A stretch of DNA of 64,000 nt. Source: Siminovitchia sediminis. GTDB taxonomy: Bacteria > Bacillota > Bacilli > Bacillales > Bacillaceae_C. This document shows, piece by piece, positions 35,041 to 42,508 of this stretch. The notes under the pieces were generated by a model. That model did no database searches, was not told where the DNA came from, and saw nothing but the letters and a program-made list of their open reading frames with translations. The stretch is taken from positions 31,031 through 95,030 of the forward strand of contig NZ_JBHUEO010000032.1 of assembly GCF_042680885.1 (NCBI RefSeq). Direction: 5' to 3'. Made by a program: the position numbers and the translations under genes. Every line of letters starts with the position of its first letter. Positions within the stretch are counted from its first letter, which is position 1.

Positions 35041-35376
35041 ATCTATTACCTCCAAAATAATATTGTCAAGATATTTCAAAACTATATAAGTTGAATTTAA
35101 AAGGTTCTGTTTCATTATCCATAGGGCATTGAGTAGAAAAACCCATAGAGTAGGATAAGATTATTAGTCCAAACTTAGCCGAAAGCTCCTTTACCTGATA
35201 GCTGTTAAGCAGACCAATCATCGGTGCATGTTTGAACAATACTAGATTATTCACCTTTACTTCAAAGGATAAGAGATCGTCCTTCGTTTTAGTAAGACGT
35301 TTTCTCCTTATATTCAGCCTGCCATGAGGGTTTCCTACCTACGGACAGTACATGGAAGCCTTGGTCACGCAGGAAA
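35041..35376. other. Intergenic region, possibly decayed coding sequence
   Basis: About 335 bp. Minus-strand frames contain protein-like stretches broken by stops and frameshifts (for example KHAPMIGLLNSYQVKELSAK), resembling worn-out mobile-element or gene remnants. No family could be assigned and no start with a ribosome binding site was found. Confidence 0.35.
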
Positions 35377-35508
35377 TTAACACGCAATCGGTATATTCCT
35401 TTTTTCAATTTCCTTTTTTAAAAGCTCAATAAATTTTGTATCGGCTTTTTTTAAATTTTTGGCTTTTTGGTAAGAAACAAGAAGTACATCGTCCGAAATT
35501 TTGTCCAT
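35377..35508 (-). CDS. sda: Sda-like sporulation checkpoint small protein
   Basis: A 43-residue protein starting at ATG 35508 behind a perfect AAAGGAGGT. It reads MDKISDDVLLVSYQKAKNLK, then a charged helix (FIELLKKEIEKRN), matching the Sda pattern of two amphipathic helices (LSDELLIESYFKA ... FIELIENEIKRR). Sda binds the dimerisation domain of sporulation kinases such as KinA and blocks phosphorelay entry when DNA replication is disturbed. This copy differs in the second half and at its C terminus, so it may be a divergent paralogue. Its presence supports a spore-forming bacillus. Confidence 0.75.
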   Translation of the reverse strand: MDKISDDVLLVSYQKAKNLKKADTKFIELLKKEIEKRNIPIAC

Positions 35509-35655
35509 CTGCCAACCTCCTTTTACTCCGAGAAAGTTCTAATTAACACGAGTACGATACCCAATAATGGAGGAACGCCTTTCTATTAATGCTTATTTAG
35601 AGATGGCTATAATTGAATAATAACCAATCAATGAAGTCATCAGTAAGGGATACAG

Positions 35656-35682
35656 CCCCACTGGTTGTTTTCCACAGTGAGG
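35656..35682 (-). terminator. Stem-loop downstream of grdA
   Basis: CCTCACTG / CAGTGGGG on the minus strand (one G.T pair, 11-nt loop), 19 bp after the grdA stop. No T tract; likely end or processing site of the reductase operon transcript. Confidence 0.4.
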
Positions 35683-35700
35683 CCTTAGCTATTTATCTAC

Positions 35701-36168
35701 TTACACCTTTAAATAATTCTCCCTCGCCTGTTTACTTGCTTCGCAAATGCTATCTTTATCCAGAGACAATTCCATGAGTCCTACCTGCTCCTCATATACA
35801 TCTGCAGGAATTTGAGCTTTAATTTCATCTTCCAAAATATGATAAACAGACAGCCCCAGGGCTACACCTGCGAGAGGCCCGGCATAGGTTGGATCACCAA
35901 CGGTAACGGTTTCCGCATAAATATCCACGCTGTCCTCATCCGGAGAACCCAAAATGACCACAACATTTTCATTTCCGTAAGCTTCGGCTGCTTTCTTCAA
36001 CTCTTCTTGGACCACCTGGTCCACTGCACCTGCAGCCGTTCAAACGAAACACTGGGTATCTTTATAAATCACATCTACTTCTGCAGCCTTTAAGCATTCC
36101 TCAATTGCCGGTGCCGGCACCCCGTCTCTTTCTCCCATTATAAATACTTTTTTTCCTTTCAATTTCAT
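35701..36168 (-). CDS. grdA: Glycine/sarcosine/betaine reductase selenoprotein A (GrdA), Sec at residue 43
   Basis: A 155-residue selenoprotein read through an in-frame TGA at 36042-36040. It reads KLKGKKVFIMGERDGVPAPA at the N terminus, then DTQCFV-U-TAAGAVDQ, the redox motif C-x-x-U of GrdA. The C-terminal part contains VVVILGSPDEDSVDIYAETV and GDPTYAGPLAGVALGLSVYH, as in known GrdA (about 157 residues). Protein A accepts the carboxymethyl group from the substrate-specific protein B as a Se-carboxymethyl selenoether and passes it to protein C. A Sec-insertion hairpin follows the TGA. It is the last gene of the operon; decoding genes selA, selB, selC and selD are all in the window. Treating the TGA as a stop would leave only a truncated frame. 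Confidence 0.95.
36008..36042 (-). promoter_or_regulatory. Selenocysteine insertion (bSECIS) candidate in grdA
   Basis: Downstream of TGA (36042-36040) two hairpins occur: CTGC-AGGT-GCAG (36035-36024) and TGGACC-AGGT-GGTCCA (36023-36008, perfect 6-bp stem). Both present AGGT in the loop, as expected for a SelB-recognised bacterial SECIS. Confidence 0.7.
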
Positions 36169-36187
36169 TTTTCTTCATCCCTTTCCA

Positions 36188-36517
36188 TTAAAATTGGACA
36201 AACTCTGTTTCCTTGATCAAGTTTTCTACATCCTGCCTGGTCAGGTCGCCACCCGAGATTCTTTTTACTTCCTTCCCATTTTTAAAAGCCAAAAAGGCGG
36301 GAAGGCCCATAACACGGTAACTGATACAGAGCCGTCTATTTTGAGCGCTGTTCAGTTTGACGACTTTCACCCTGCCTTCGTACTCTTCTGACAAAGCCTC
36401 CACATCCGGCATTAGTTCCAGGCACGGCTGGCAGCTTGGTCCCCAGACATCCACGATGACCGGCAAATCTGCCTGAAGCACTTCAGCTTCGAAATTTGTT
36501 TTATTTACCTCCATCAT
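36188..36517 (-). CDS. trxA: Thioredoxin of the reductase operon (CQPC active site)
   Basis: A 109-residue thioredoxin with the active site WGPSCQPC (Cys29, Cys32) in place of the usual WCGPC, followed by the cis-proline region MGLPAFLAFKNGKEVKR. Thioredoxins with altered active sites are typical of glycine-reductase operons, where they pass electrons from thioredoxin reductase to selenoprotein A. The ATG overlaps the grdC stop by 4 bases (ATGA), and grdA follows 20 bp downstream. Confidence 0.9.
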   Translation of the reverse strand: MMEVNKTNFEAEVLQADLPVIVDVWGPSCQPCLELMPDVEALSEEYEGRVKVVKLNSAQNRRLCISYRVMGLPAFLAFKNGKEVKRISGGDLTRQDVENLIKETEFVQF

Positions 36518-37965
36518 ACGGCTTTCCTCCCATTATTTTTTTCTATTAGAAATGACATTCCGTCTGATAGGTTTGTCATTTTCCCCAAAAACAGGCTTCC
36601 TTTTCCCACAAACATAGAGTTTTCGATTTCTCCCCTCATAATCATTTCCCTTGCATGGCCCAAAAAAGGGATAGCAGAAGCAATATGGCCCTGGGTGGGG
36701 GAAAACCCCGGCATGCCGTGTTTTTCTTCAAAATTCTCCATTTCCTTTCGCTCCAACTCTTTTCTTATGACAGCCATTGCCGCAATGATCCGGTAGCTGC
36801 CTTTAGGGACGTTTCCGTTGCCGTTTGGCTCCGTCACGTCGGGATTATGGAGTTCTACTGCGTATTTATCGATATCCGTAATGTTCCGCCCGATTTTTTC
36901 CAGCGGATTAATAATTAATGACTGATAGATTGCCTGATTGGAAGAACCGGCAGAAATGTCATGTTTTCCAAACGCGTCTGTTCGGATAACTGGACTCTTT
37001 CCATCATCATCTCCGATGATCATGCCAATAGATCCCATGATATCTTCCGTAACCGGCATTTTCTTTGAAAGGCTGCCGGCAAACTTCATTCCAAGTTTCG
37101 CCAGGCACCCTCCGCCGATCACCAGAACATTTTTATAGATCCCTGATTGGACAAACGCCGAAGCCACGCTCACTGCATGAGCCGGCGCACAACAGAAAGA
37201 TTTAATATCCGAACCTGTCGCATTGGCACACCCTGCATGTTCGGCAATCGCCTTTGCCATATTTCCTCCTCCGCGTTGATAGCGATCTCCGACAGCCTCT
37301 TCATCGCAGGCGATCACATAGTCAATGTCCTCCGGTTTGACATCAAAGGAGTGCAGTACATGGCGCATTGCCACGATGCCGGAAGCTTTGTTGCTCAAGT
37401 TCTCCAGTAAGATATGCGCCGACAGGTTCTTATCCTCATGATGGCCGGTAATGATTACACCTACCAGTTCGGTTTTGTTGATGTATAGCGGCAGAGCGTC
37501 ATCAGCTTCCGCTTTTTTTCTAATTTCGTCGAAGGATTCTCCGCTGCCCAGCAACTGCAGGTCTTCGTTTGTGATAAGCGGATGTTCAGCTAGTTCATTT
37601 GTCACTTGCTTAAGAAAATTCTCCTCGAGAAAAACAAGATTGAATTGGTCCGCGATCTTCAGCCATCCATAAAACTCTGTTTCCGGCAGGATTTCTCCCC
37701 ATCTGCTGAAGCGGCTGGCGTTTTCCACCCGGGAATTTGTCCAGGGCCGCTCGTATTTTTTCAACTGATCAGGACGCATGTTTCCGATAAACACCTGATT
37801 GGGAGGATAGGCCACCGCCTCTTCAAAACTCCTTAAATTAGCCAAAATATCATTCAGAAGTTGTTTGTTTTTGCCAATTTCCCTTAACGGCTTGGAACCG
37901 TAGCGAACCAGGCTCGGTGCATGGGTAATCACAAAAGATGTTCCTTTAATAACCGGCTGTGTCAT
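36514..37965 (-). CDS. grdC: Glycine/sarcosine/betaine reductase complex protein C, beta subunit (GrdC)
   Basis: About 483 residues. Begins TQPVIKGTSFVITHAPSLVR as in GrdC and has a FabH-like ketoacyl-synthase core. Segments are VIACDEEAVGDRYQRGGGNM, the cysteine region SDIKSFCCAPAHAVSVASAF, NVLVIGGGCLAKLGMKFAG, GSIGMIIGDDDGKSP and the late GFSPTQGHIASAIPFLGHA. Protein C takes the acetyl group from GrdA as a thioester and, with GrdD, releases acetyl phosphate. The ATG at 37965 is used because AGGAGTGG lies just upstream; the longer frame to 38040 overlaps trxB by 95 bp with no ribosome binding site. The usual partner grdD is not found nearby. Confidence 0.92.
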   Translation of the reverse strand: MTQPVIKGTSFVITHAPSLVRYGSKPLREIGKNKQLLNDILANLRSFEEAVAYPPNQVFIGNMRPDQLKKYERPWTNSRVENASRFSRWGEILPETEFYGWLKIADQFNLVFLEENFLKQVTNELAEHPLITNEDLQLLGSGESFDEIRKKAEADDALPLYINKTELVGVIITGHHEDKNLSAHILLENLSNKASGIVAMRHVLHSFDVKPEDIDYVIACDEEAVGDRYQRGGGNMAKAIAEHAGCANATGSDIKSFCCAPAHAVSVASAFVQSGIYKNVLVIGGGCLAKLGMKFAGSLSKKMPVTEDIMGSIGMIIGDDDGKSPVIRTDAFGKHDISAGSSNQAIYQSLIINPLEKIGRNITDIDKYAVELHNPDVTEPNGNGNVPKGSYRIIAAMAVIRKELERKEMENFEEKHGMPGFSPTQGHIASAIPFLGHAREMIMRGEIENSMFVGKGSLFLGKMTNLSDGMSFLIEKNNGRKAV

Positions 37966-38914
37966 ATTCCACTCCTGCCTTCCCGACCATTTCCAAATTT
38001 TCAACATACTGCTGAGCGGACTGAGCTGCAATACTTCCATCTCCGGTCGCTGTAATGATTTGTCTCAACATTTTCTCATTGACATCTCCTGCGGAAAATA
38101 CTCCATCTACTGATGTTTTCATGTCCTCATCCGCAAGGACGTAGCCATTTTCATTGGTAATTCCCAGGTTCTTCACACACTCTGTAATTGGATCCATTCC
38201 AATATAGATGAAGACTCCCCCGCAAGGAACCACCTGCTTCTCCCCGGTCTTTACATGTTTAATCCGGACTCCCGATACCATACCGTCCCCCAGAATTTCT
38301 TCTACTGTATGGTCCCAGATAAAATTGATTTTCTCGTTGTCAAAAGCGCGCTTTTGAATAATTTTCTGTGCCCGTAGCCGATCCCGCCTATGAATAATCG
38401 TCACTTTTGAAGCAAAGCGTGTAAGGAAAAGGGCTTCTTCCACAGCAGAATCACCGCCGCCTATTACTACCAGCTCTTGTTCGGAAAAGAATGCTCCATC
38501 GCACACAGCGCAGTAAGAAACTCCGAACCCCGCCAGCTCTTTCTCACCGGGGACGCCCAGCTCCCGGTGCTTCGCACCGGTTGCCACGATGACTGACTTG
38601 GCCCTATACTCCCGATCCTTTAGCCCAACACGCTTTAACAGACCATCCTTTTGGATACTTACAATTTCGCCACGGCTGTATTCCGCCCCGAACTTTTGGG
38701 CATGATCAAACATCATTTGTGACAGGTCCGGGCCAAGCACCTTTTCAAAACCCGGATAATTTTCAATATCCTGCGTGTTGGCCATTTGCCCACCCGGCAG
38801 TCCTTTTTCAATTAAAAGCGTTTTCATATTTGCCCTGGATGCATACACCGCCGCTGTCATTCCTGCTGGTCCTGCACCCGCAATGATGACATCGTATATC
38901 ATTTCATCTGACAT
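37946..38914 (-). CDS. trxB: Thioredoxin-disulfide reductase
   Basis: A 322-residue FAD/NADPH flavoprotein with the FAD Rossmann motif IIAGAGPAGMTAAVYASRA, redox-active CAVC (Cys135, Cys138, SYCAVCDGAFF), NADPH motif VIGGGDSAVEEALFLT and the C-terminal GVFSAGDVNEK. It reduces the operon's special thioredoxin, which in turn re-reduces GrdA. It lies between the TSUP permease (10 bp) and grdC (20-bp overlap). ATG after GGGGGATAT. Confidence 0.95.
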   Translation of the reverse strand: MSDEMIYDVIIAGAGPAGMTAAVYASRANMKTLLIEKGLPGGQMANTQDIENYPGFEKVLGPDLSQMMFDHAQKFGAEYSRGEIVSIQKDGLLKRVGLKDREYRAKSVIVATGAKHRELGVPGEKELAGFGVSYCAVCDGAFFSEQELVVIGGGDSAVEEALFLTRFASKVTIIHRRDRLRAQKIIQKRAFDNEKINFIWDHTVEEILGDGMVSGVRIKHVKTGEKQVVPCGGVFIYIGMDPITECVKNLGITNENGYVLADEDMKTSVDGVFSAGDVNEKMLRQIITATGDGSIAAQSAQQYVENLEMVGKAGVEYDTAGY

Positions 38915-38924
38915 GTATATCCCC

Positions 38925-39707
38925 CTATAAATTCAGTACATCAAGCCAAATTTTAATAGCAGTACCCAAAATCAAAATGGCCAAAAGGAGCTGAAGCCAT
39001 GTTACTCTCATCTTCTTGCCTATATTTGCTCCTGCAGGCGCGCCTAGTATACTTGCTATCACCATAATGAAGGCGGGTACCAACAATACTTGGCCTGTTG
39101 CAATTTTTCCTACTGTAGAGCCGATAGAAGATATAAAAGTAATAGCCAATGAACTCGCAATTGTAACTCTAGTTGGGATTTTTAGAACTACAAGCATAAT
39201 TGGCACCAGGATAAAAGCACCTGCAGCTCCGACAATACCTGCACTTGTTCCAATGATAAAGGCAAGGACAGAAGCAAGAGGTTTGCTAAATACAACTTGA
39301 TCAAACGGAAGGTCCTCTTTTCCCTTTTTAGGCAGGAACATTAAGACCGCAGCAATTGTTGCCAACATGGCATAAACCAGATTAATTCCTTCAGCCGGGA
39401 GAAACCTTGATCCAAAAGCACCGACAAAGCTCCCTGCCAATATGCTGATTCCCATGTAAAGGATAAGATCTCTGTTTAAAAATCCGCCCTTTCTGTATGC
39501 CCAAACACCTCCAATTGTAGAAAAGAGAACCTGCACTGCACTTATTCCAGATACTTCATGGGCTGTAAAAGCACTTAGCCCGAACATGGAAGGTATATAC
39601 AAAAGCATTGGATACTTGATGATCGAGCCGCCTATCCCCAACATTCCCGAAATAAGGGAGCCAATAAATCCTATTAAAAAAATGACAGTAAATAGCCCAA
39701 CGTCCAT
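38925..39707 (-). CDS. TSUP (TauE/SafE) family permease inside the reductase operon
   Basis: A 260-residue protein with about 8 helices and the two TSUP signature halves: IGFIGSLISGMLGIGGSIIK at the N terminus and GTSAGIVGAAGAFILVPIML in the middle. TSUP carriers move sulfite, sulfoacetate, taurine-derived or other small anions. Placement between grdB/H and trxB, 12 and 10 bp from its neighbours, ties it to the reductase; uptake of a substrate or efflux of a product such as acetate is possible. Substrate unknown. Confidence 0.87.
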   Translation of the reverse strand: MDVGLFTVIFLIGFIGSLISGMLGIGGSIIKYPMLLYIPSMFGLSAFTAHEVSGISAVQVLFSTIGGVWAYRKGGFLNRDLILYMGISILAGSFVGAFGSRFLPAEGINLVYAMLATIAAVLMFLPKKGKEDLPFDQVVFSKPLASVLAFIIGTSAGIVGAAGAFILVPIMLVVLKIPTRVTIASSLAITFISSIGSTVGKIATGQVLLVPAFIMVIASILGAPAGANIGKKMRVTWLQLLLAILILGTAIKIWLDVLNL

Positions 39708-39719
39708 TCTGGATTCCTT

Positions 39720-41054
39720 TTAAACAGATAAAAAGTCTGATTTTTTTTCAGTTTCTTCTTGAAAAACAGTCTGCTCCTGAATGGGAGTCTGTAAAGCAAT
39801 CAATGCCTTATCGACAATTTTCTGCCTCATCATTTTTTCTTGGGAAGGTGATTCATCCGGCTGCCCCAAAGGATGAGTGATTGCTATAGAAGGAACGATG
39901 CGGTTTGCACCAGTAACCACTCCGGTTGAAATTAGATTACAAATAAGCACTACAGGGATTCCCGACCTTTCGATTTCCTTTGCAATCGTTGCACCGCAAC
40001 GAGTTCCGGTTCCTCAGGTCGAGGTAAGAATAACTGCAGAAACCTTGCTTTCATGTAATTTCTGTGCGATTGCTTTTCCATATTTTATAGAATTCTCCAA
40101 TGAAGTCTGATTTCCTGATGTCGTATAAATAAAGTTATGCAACTTACCAATTACATTCTTCCTTTCTAATTCCCTCATAACATCTACCGGGACAAGACGA
40201 TTCGGGTTTTCATTGACATAAAATGTGTTATATCCTCCGTGAACTGATTGAAATTCTCCTTCTTTCAGTTCATCCATCCCTTCAATGCTGTATTGATAAT
40301 AATTAGAAGCCTTAGATGCTTCTAATCTATCCGGGTTGCCGACGGGTACCAAGCCGCCCTCTGTAACAAGGGCGATTGTCGTATCCGACAGATTTGAAAT
40401 TGGTGCGGCAATGGGCACCCGGTCAAACTCTGCCAGCGGAATTTCAGTTTGAAATTCCTTTCCTTTCATTTTATCCAACAGCATTTCTACAGCACGAACC
40501 GCACCTACTTTACAGGCTTTTTGGTTTTTTCGCAGCCCTCTCGTCATGTATCCCCCTTCCTTAGGTAATGGGTTTTCACCGTTTGCCAACTTGACTGCCA
40601 GTTCTGCCATCTTCGGAAGGCTTTTTCTCATTCCAGCAGCGGAATTGGGTGTTTCAACGCAATATATGCTTTTTCGATATAATTCCACCCCAGGATTTTC
40701 GGGGTACATGCCGGTTACAGCCGGCACTCCAATTTTTTCCTGTACAGCCTGACAGATCGCACCGCAGGCTGGTCCATAGCGTCCGGCATTAAATGCAGGA
40801 CCAGCCACAACAACATCAGGATGATAAGACGCAATAAGGTTAATAATTTTTGCCAAAGCTTCCTTTTCGTTTTCAACAAAGTAATTATCGCCGCAAATTA
40901 CTGTTGCAACTACTTTGCCCTCTTTCTTTAGGCAATTTTCTAAAAGCACCCCGGGGCCAACCGGTCCTTCTTTTATGGTGGGTTCCACCCCAGCGTGCTC
41001 CTCACCGCCTATTTGCCCAAAAAATTGATTCACGTAATGGACTATCCTGATCAC
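39720..41054 (-). CDS. Substrate-specific selenoprotein B of the reductase (GrdB/GrdF/GrdH family), Sec at residue 347
   Basis: A 444-residue selenoprotein read through TGA at 40016-40014. It starts IRIVHYVNQFFGQIGGEEHA, has VAGPAFNAGRYGPACGAICQ, the STxLCTS-like SAVILTST-U-GTGTRCGAT region, and ends NRIVPSIAITHPLGQPDESP. As remembered, family members carry UxxCxxC; here it reads U-G-T-G-T-R-C, so the first cysteine is Gly. The protein binds the substrate with its GrdE/G/I partner (24 bp upstream) and cleaves the C-N bond, passing a carboxymethyl group to GrdA. A symbol is withheld because glycine (grdB), sarcosine (grdF) and betaine (grdH) types are not separable with certainty; the partner favours betaine (grdH). 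GTG start after AGGAGGGG. Confidence 0.92.
39987..40016 (-). promoter_or_regulatory. Selenocysteine insertion (bSECIS) candidate in grdB/H
   Basis: Twelve bases after the TGA (40016-40014) there is a perfect hairpin CGTTGC-GGT-GCAACG (40001-39987) with GGT in the loop, at the spacing expected for a bacterial SECIS. Confidence 0.75.
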
Positions 41055-41078
41055 TGTGTATTCCCCTCCTGTCCCATA

Positions 41079-42326
41079 TCAAGTTTCGATTGCTGTCAAA
41101 GTGTAATTTCCTAATGGATTGGTTCGTGTGTAAAGCCTTCCTAAGTTTGTGGAAAAAGATTCACCTTCTGATCCGGTGTTGCTTTTTCCGATAACTTTAT
41201 TTACTTTGGGAAGCTCAATCATTTCATCCATATTCCCGGTGCTGACAATGGCATTCGCTTCAATTGTCATATCCACAAGCGGCGGCTGATCCCCATCCGG
41301 GCCCGAAACCTCATTTGTGATGATGACGGTATGAATGCCTAACTTTTCACACTCTCTACAAGTAACCATCAAATCTGTATATGTGTTGCCACCGCCTTCT
41401 TTTGTAATAATCACCCCATCTGCACCCAACAATTTCGCCTGTTTCGCAGCCATCATCCCCCCTCTTTCTTTCTCTTCCAAGAGGCTGTGTTCATTAGATA
41501 TAATGACACCAACAAAATCCAGCTCTTTTCCATGTTTGTCGTATAATGAAGAAATGACTGGATTATTGACGTGCAAGTAGGTCGGATTCTTTTGTGCACC
41601 TATTACATAATTTCCGCTAACGACTGCACCGTCCATTACTTCGTTTGGATGGAGAACTGCTGGAAGAGACCCATTCATATCAGCGCCGTAAACGAATGTC
41701 TGTCGTAAATAGCCTTGGGACTGCACGAGGTAAATATATGCAACCTTTGGTAACCCTTCAGCGTCGGTTTGCAGCGTATACTTCTCAAGTTGATCGGGCT
41801 CTAATGTTAAAGATGCTTTCGCCAAATATTCTGCAGCCTTCAATCCAACAAGCCTTGTAGCTTTGCCGAATTCTGCGTCCCCTAATCCTTCAACCGCCTC
41901 ACATATGATCACAATATTGTTCAGCGAAGCAAATAAATTAAATTCAGCCCCCGGTCCGGTCATATCTATCATCGATTCATGTACAATATTTCCGATGCCT
42001 TTTTCCCGTTCACATGAAACAATAACTGCGGTATCATCCAGGCAAAAAGTGGTTCCTGTGCCCGCCGAGTACACCTTACCGGTCATACCCGGAAATGCAT
42101 GCAGTCCAGATAGTTTTATACGAGGCTGGATCGAGTCAAGCACATGGATAATTCTAGTGTTTTCATTTGGCTTTACAACTTCAACATCCATGCTTTTAAA
42201 AACCGACTCGTCATGAATCACTGAAAGCAACTCTGTTTTATTAACGGTCAAAATTTCTTTTTCCAGAATTGTTTTTTTACCAAGTTGGATATCCCTCACA
42301 TTGAATTTTCCAATGTTTAGTTGCAT
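41079..42326 (-). CDS. GrdE/GrdG/GrdI family subunit of substrate-specific protein B; lacks the pyruvoyl cysteine, probably GrdI
   Basis: A 415-residue protein matching the GrdE proprotein over its full length: KLSGLHAFPGMTGKVYSAGT, AIVSCEREKGIGNIVHESMI-like region, AEFNLFASLNNIVIICEAVE, NPTYLHVNNPVISSLYDKHG and LLGADGVIITKEGGGNTYTD. In glycine-reductase GrdE the chain is cleaved before a conserved Cys near residue 242 that becomes a pyruvoyl group (SGN-C). Here the same place reads SGN239-Tyr240-VIGAQ, so no pyruvoyl can form there. A quaternary amine cannot form the Schiff base that group is thought to provide, and the betaine-type subunit (GrdI) is reported as uncleaved, so betaine is the best guess. 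It is the first gene of the operon behind the LysR-type promoter. Confidence 0.88.
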   Translation of the reverse strand: MQLNIGKFNVRDIQLGKKTILEKEILTVNKTELLSVIHDESVFKSMDVEVVKPNENTRIIHVLDSIQPRIKLSGLHAFPGMTGKVYSAGTGTTFCLDDTAVIVSCEREKGIGNIVHESMIDMTGPGAEFNLFASLNNIVIICEAVEGLGDAEFGKATRLVGLKAAEYLAKASLTLEPDQLEKYTLQTDAEGLPKVAYIYLVQSQGYLRQTFVYGADMNGSLPAVLHPNEVMDGAVVSGNYVIGAQKNPTYLHVNNPVISSLYDKHGKELDFVGVIISNEHSLLEEKERGGMMAAKQAKLLGADGVIITKEGGGNTYTDLMVTCRECEKLGIHTVIITNEVSGPDGDQPPLVDMTIEANAIVSTGNMDEMIELPKVNKVIGKSNTGSEGESFSTNLGRLYTRTNPLGNYTLTAIET

Positions 42327-42407
42327 AATGTCATCCCCTTTCTACGTCGTTTCCGCACACCAAATCAAAATCATTTAAATATACTAACTATTCAAATTTA
42401 CAAATTT

Positions 42408-42473
42408 ATTATATAATGTCTCAACAACAGGCTCCAATCTTTCTTTCCGCTTGCAACTATCGGCAAGAGCGAT
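42408..42473 (-). promoter_or_regulatory. LysR-type activated promoter, copy B, for the reductase operon
   Basis: Plus-strand TCCAAT (42433-42438)-N17-ACTATCG-N7-CGAT. On the minus strand: ATCG-N7-CGAT dyad, -35 TTGGAG (42437-42432), 18 bp, -10 TATAAT (42413-42408). It lies between the reductase operon and the divergent lysR gene at 42509, the classic layout for LysR control of a divergent target. Over 41 bp it matches copy A at 34 positions. Confidence 0.8.
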
Positions 42474-42508
42474 CGATCAAAAAAAATTGTCTCGAAAGGA
42501 GTATGTAG

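Noticed and set aside
35066..35254. 62-codon minus-strand ORF upstream of gabD
   Set aside because: Protein-like words appear in more than one frame and are broken by stops; it overlaps the gabD leader and has no good start. Kept only as possible remnant.
40014..41054. A truncated 346-residue GrdB-like protein with a separate downstream ORF
   Set aside because: The TGA sits exactly at the family's selenocysteine position, sequence is conserved after it, a SECIS-like hairpin follows and the Sec machinery is encoded nearby; it is one selenoprotein gene.
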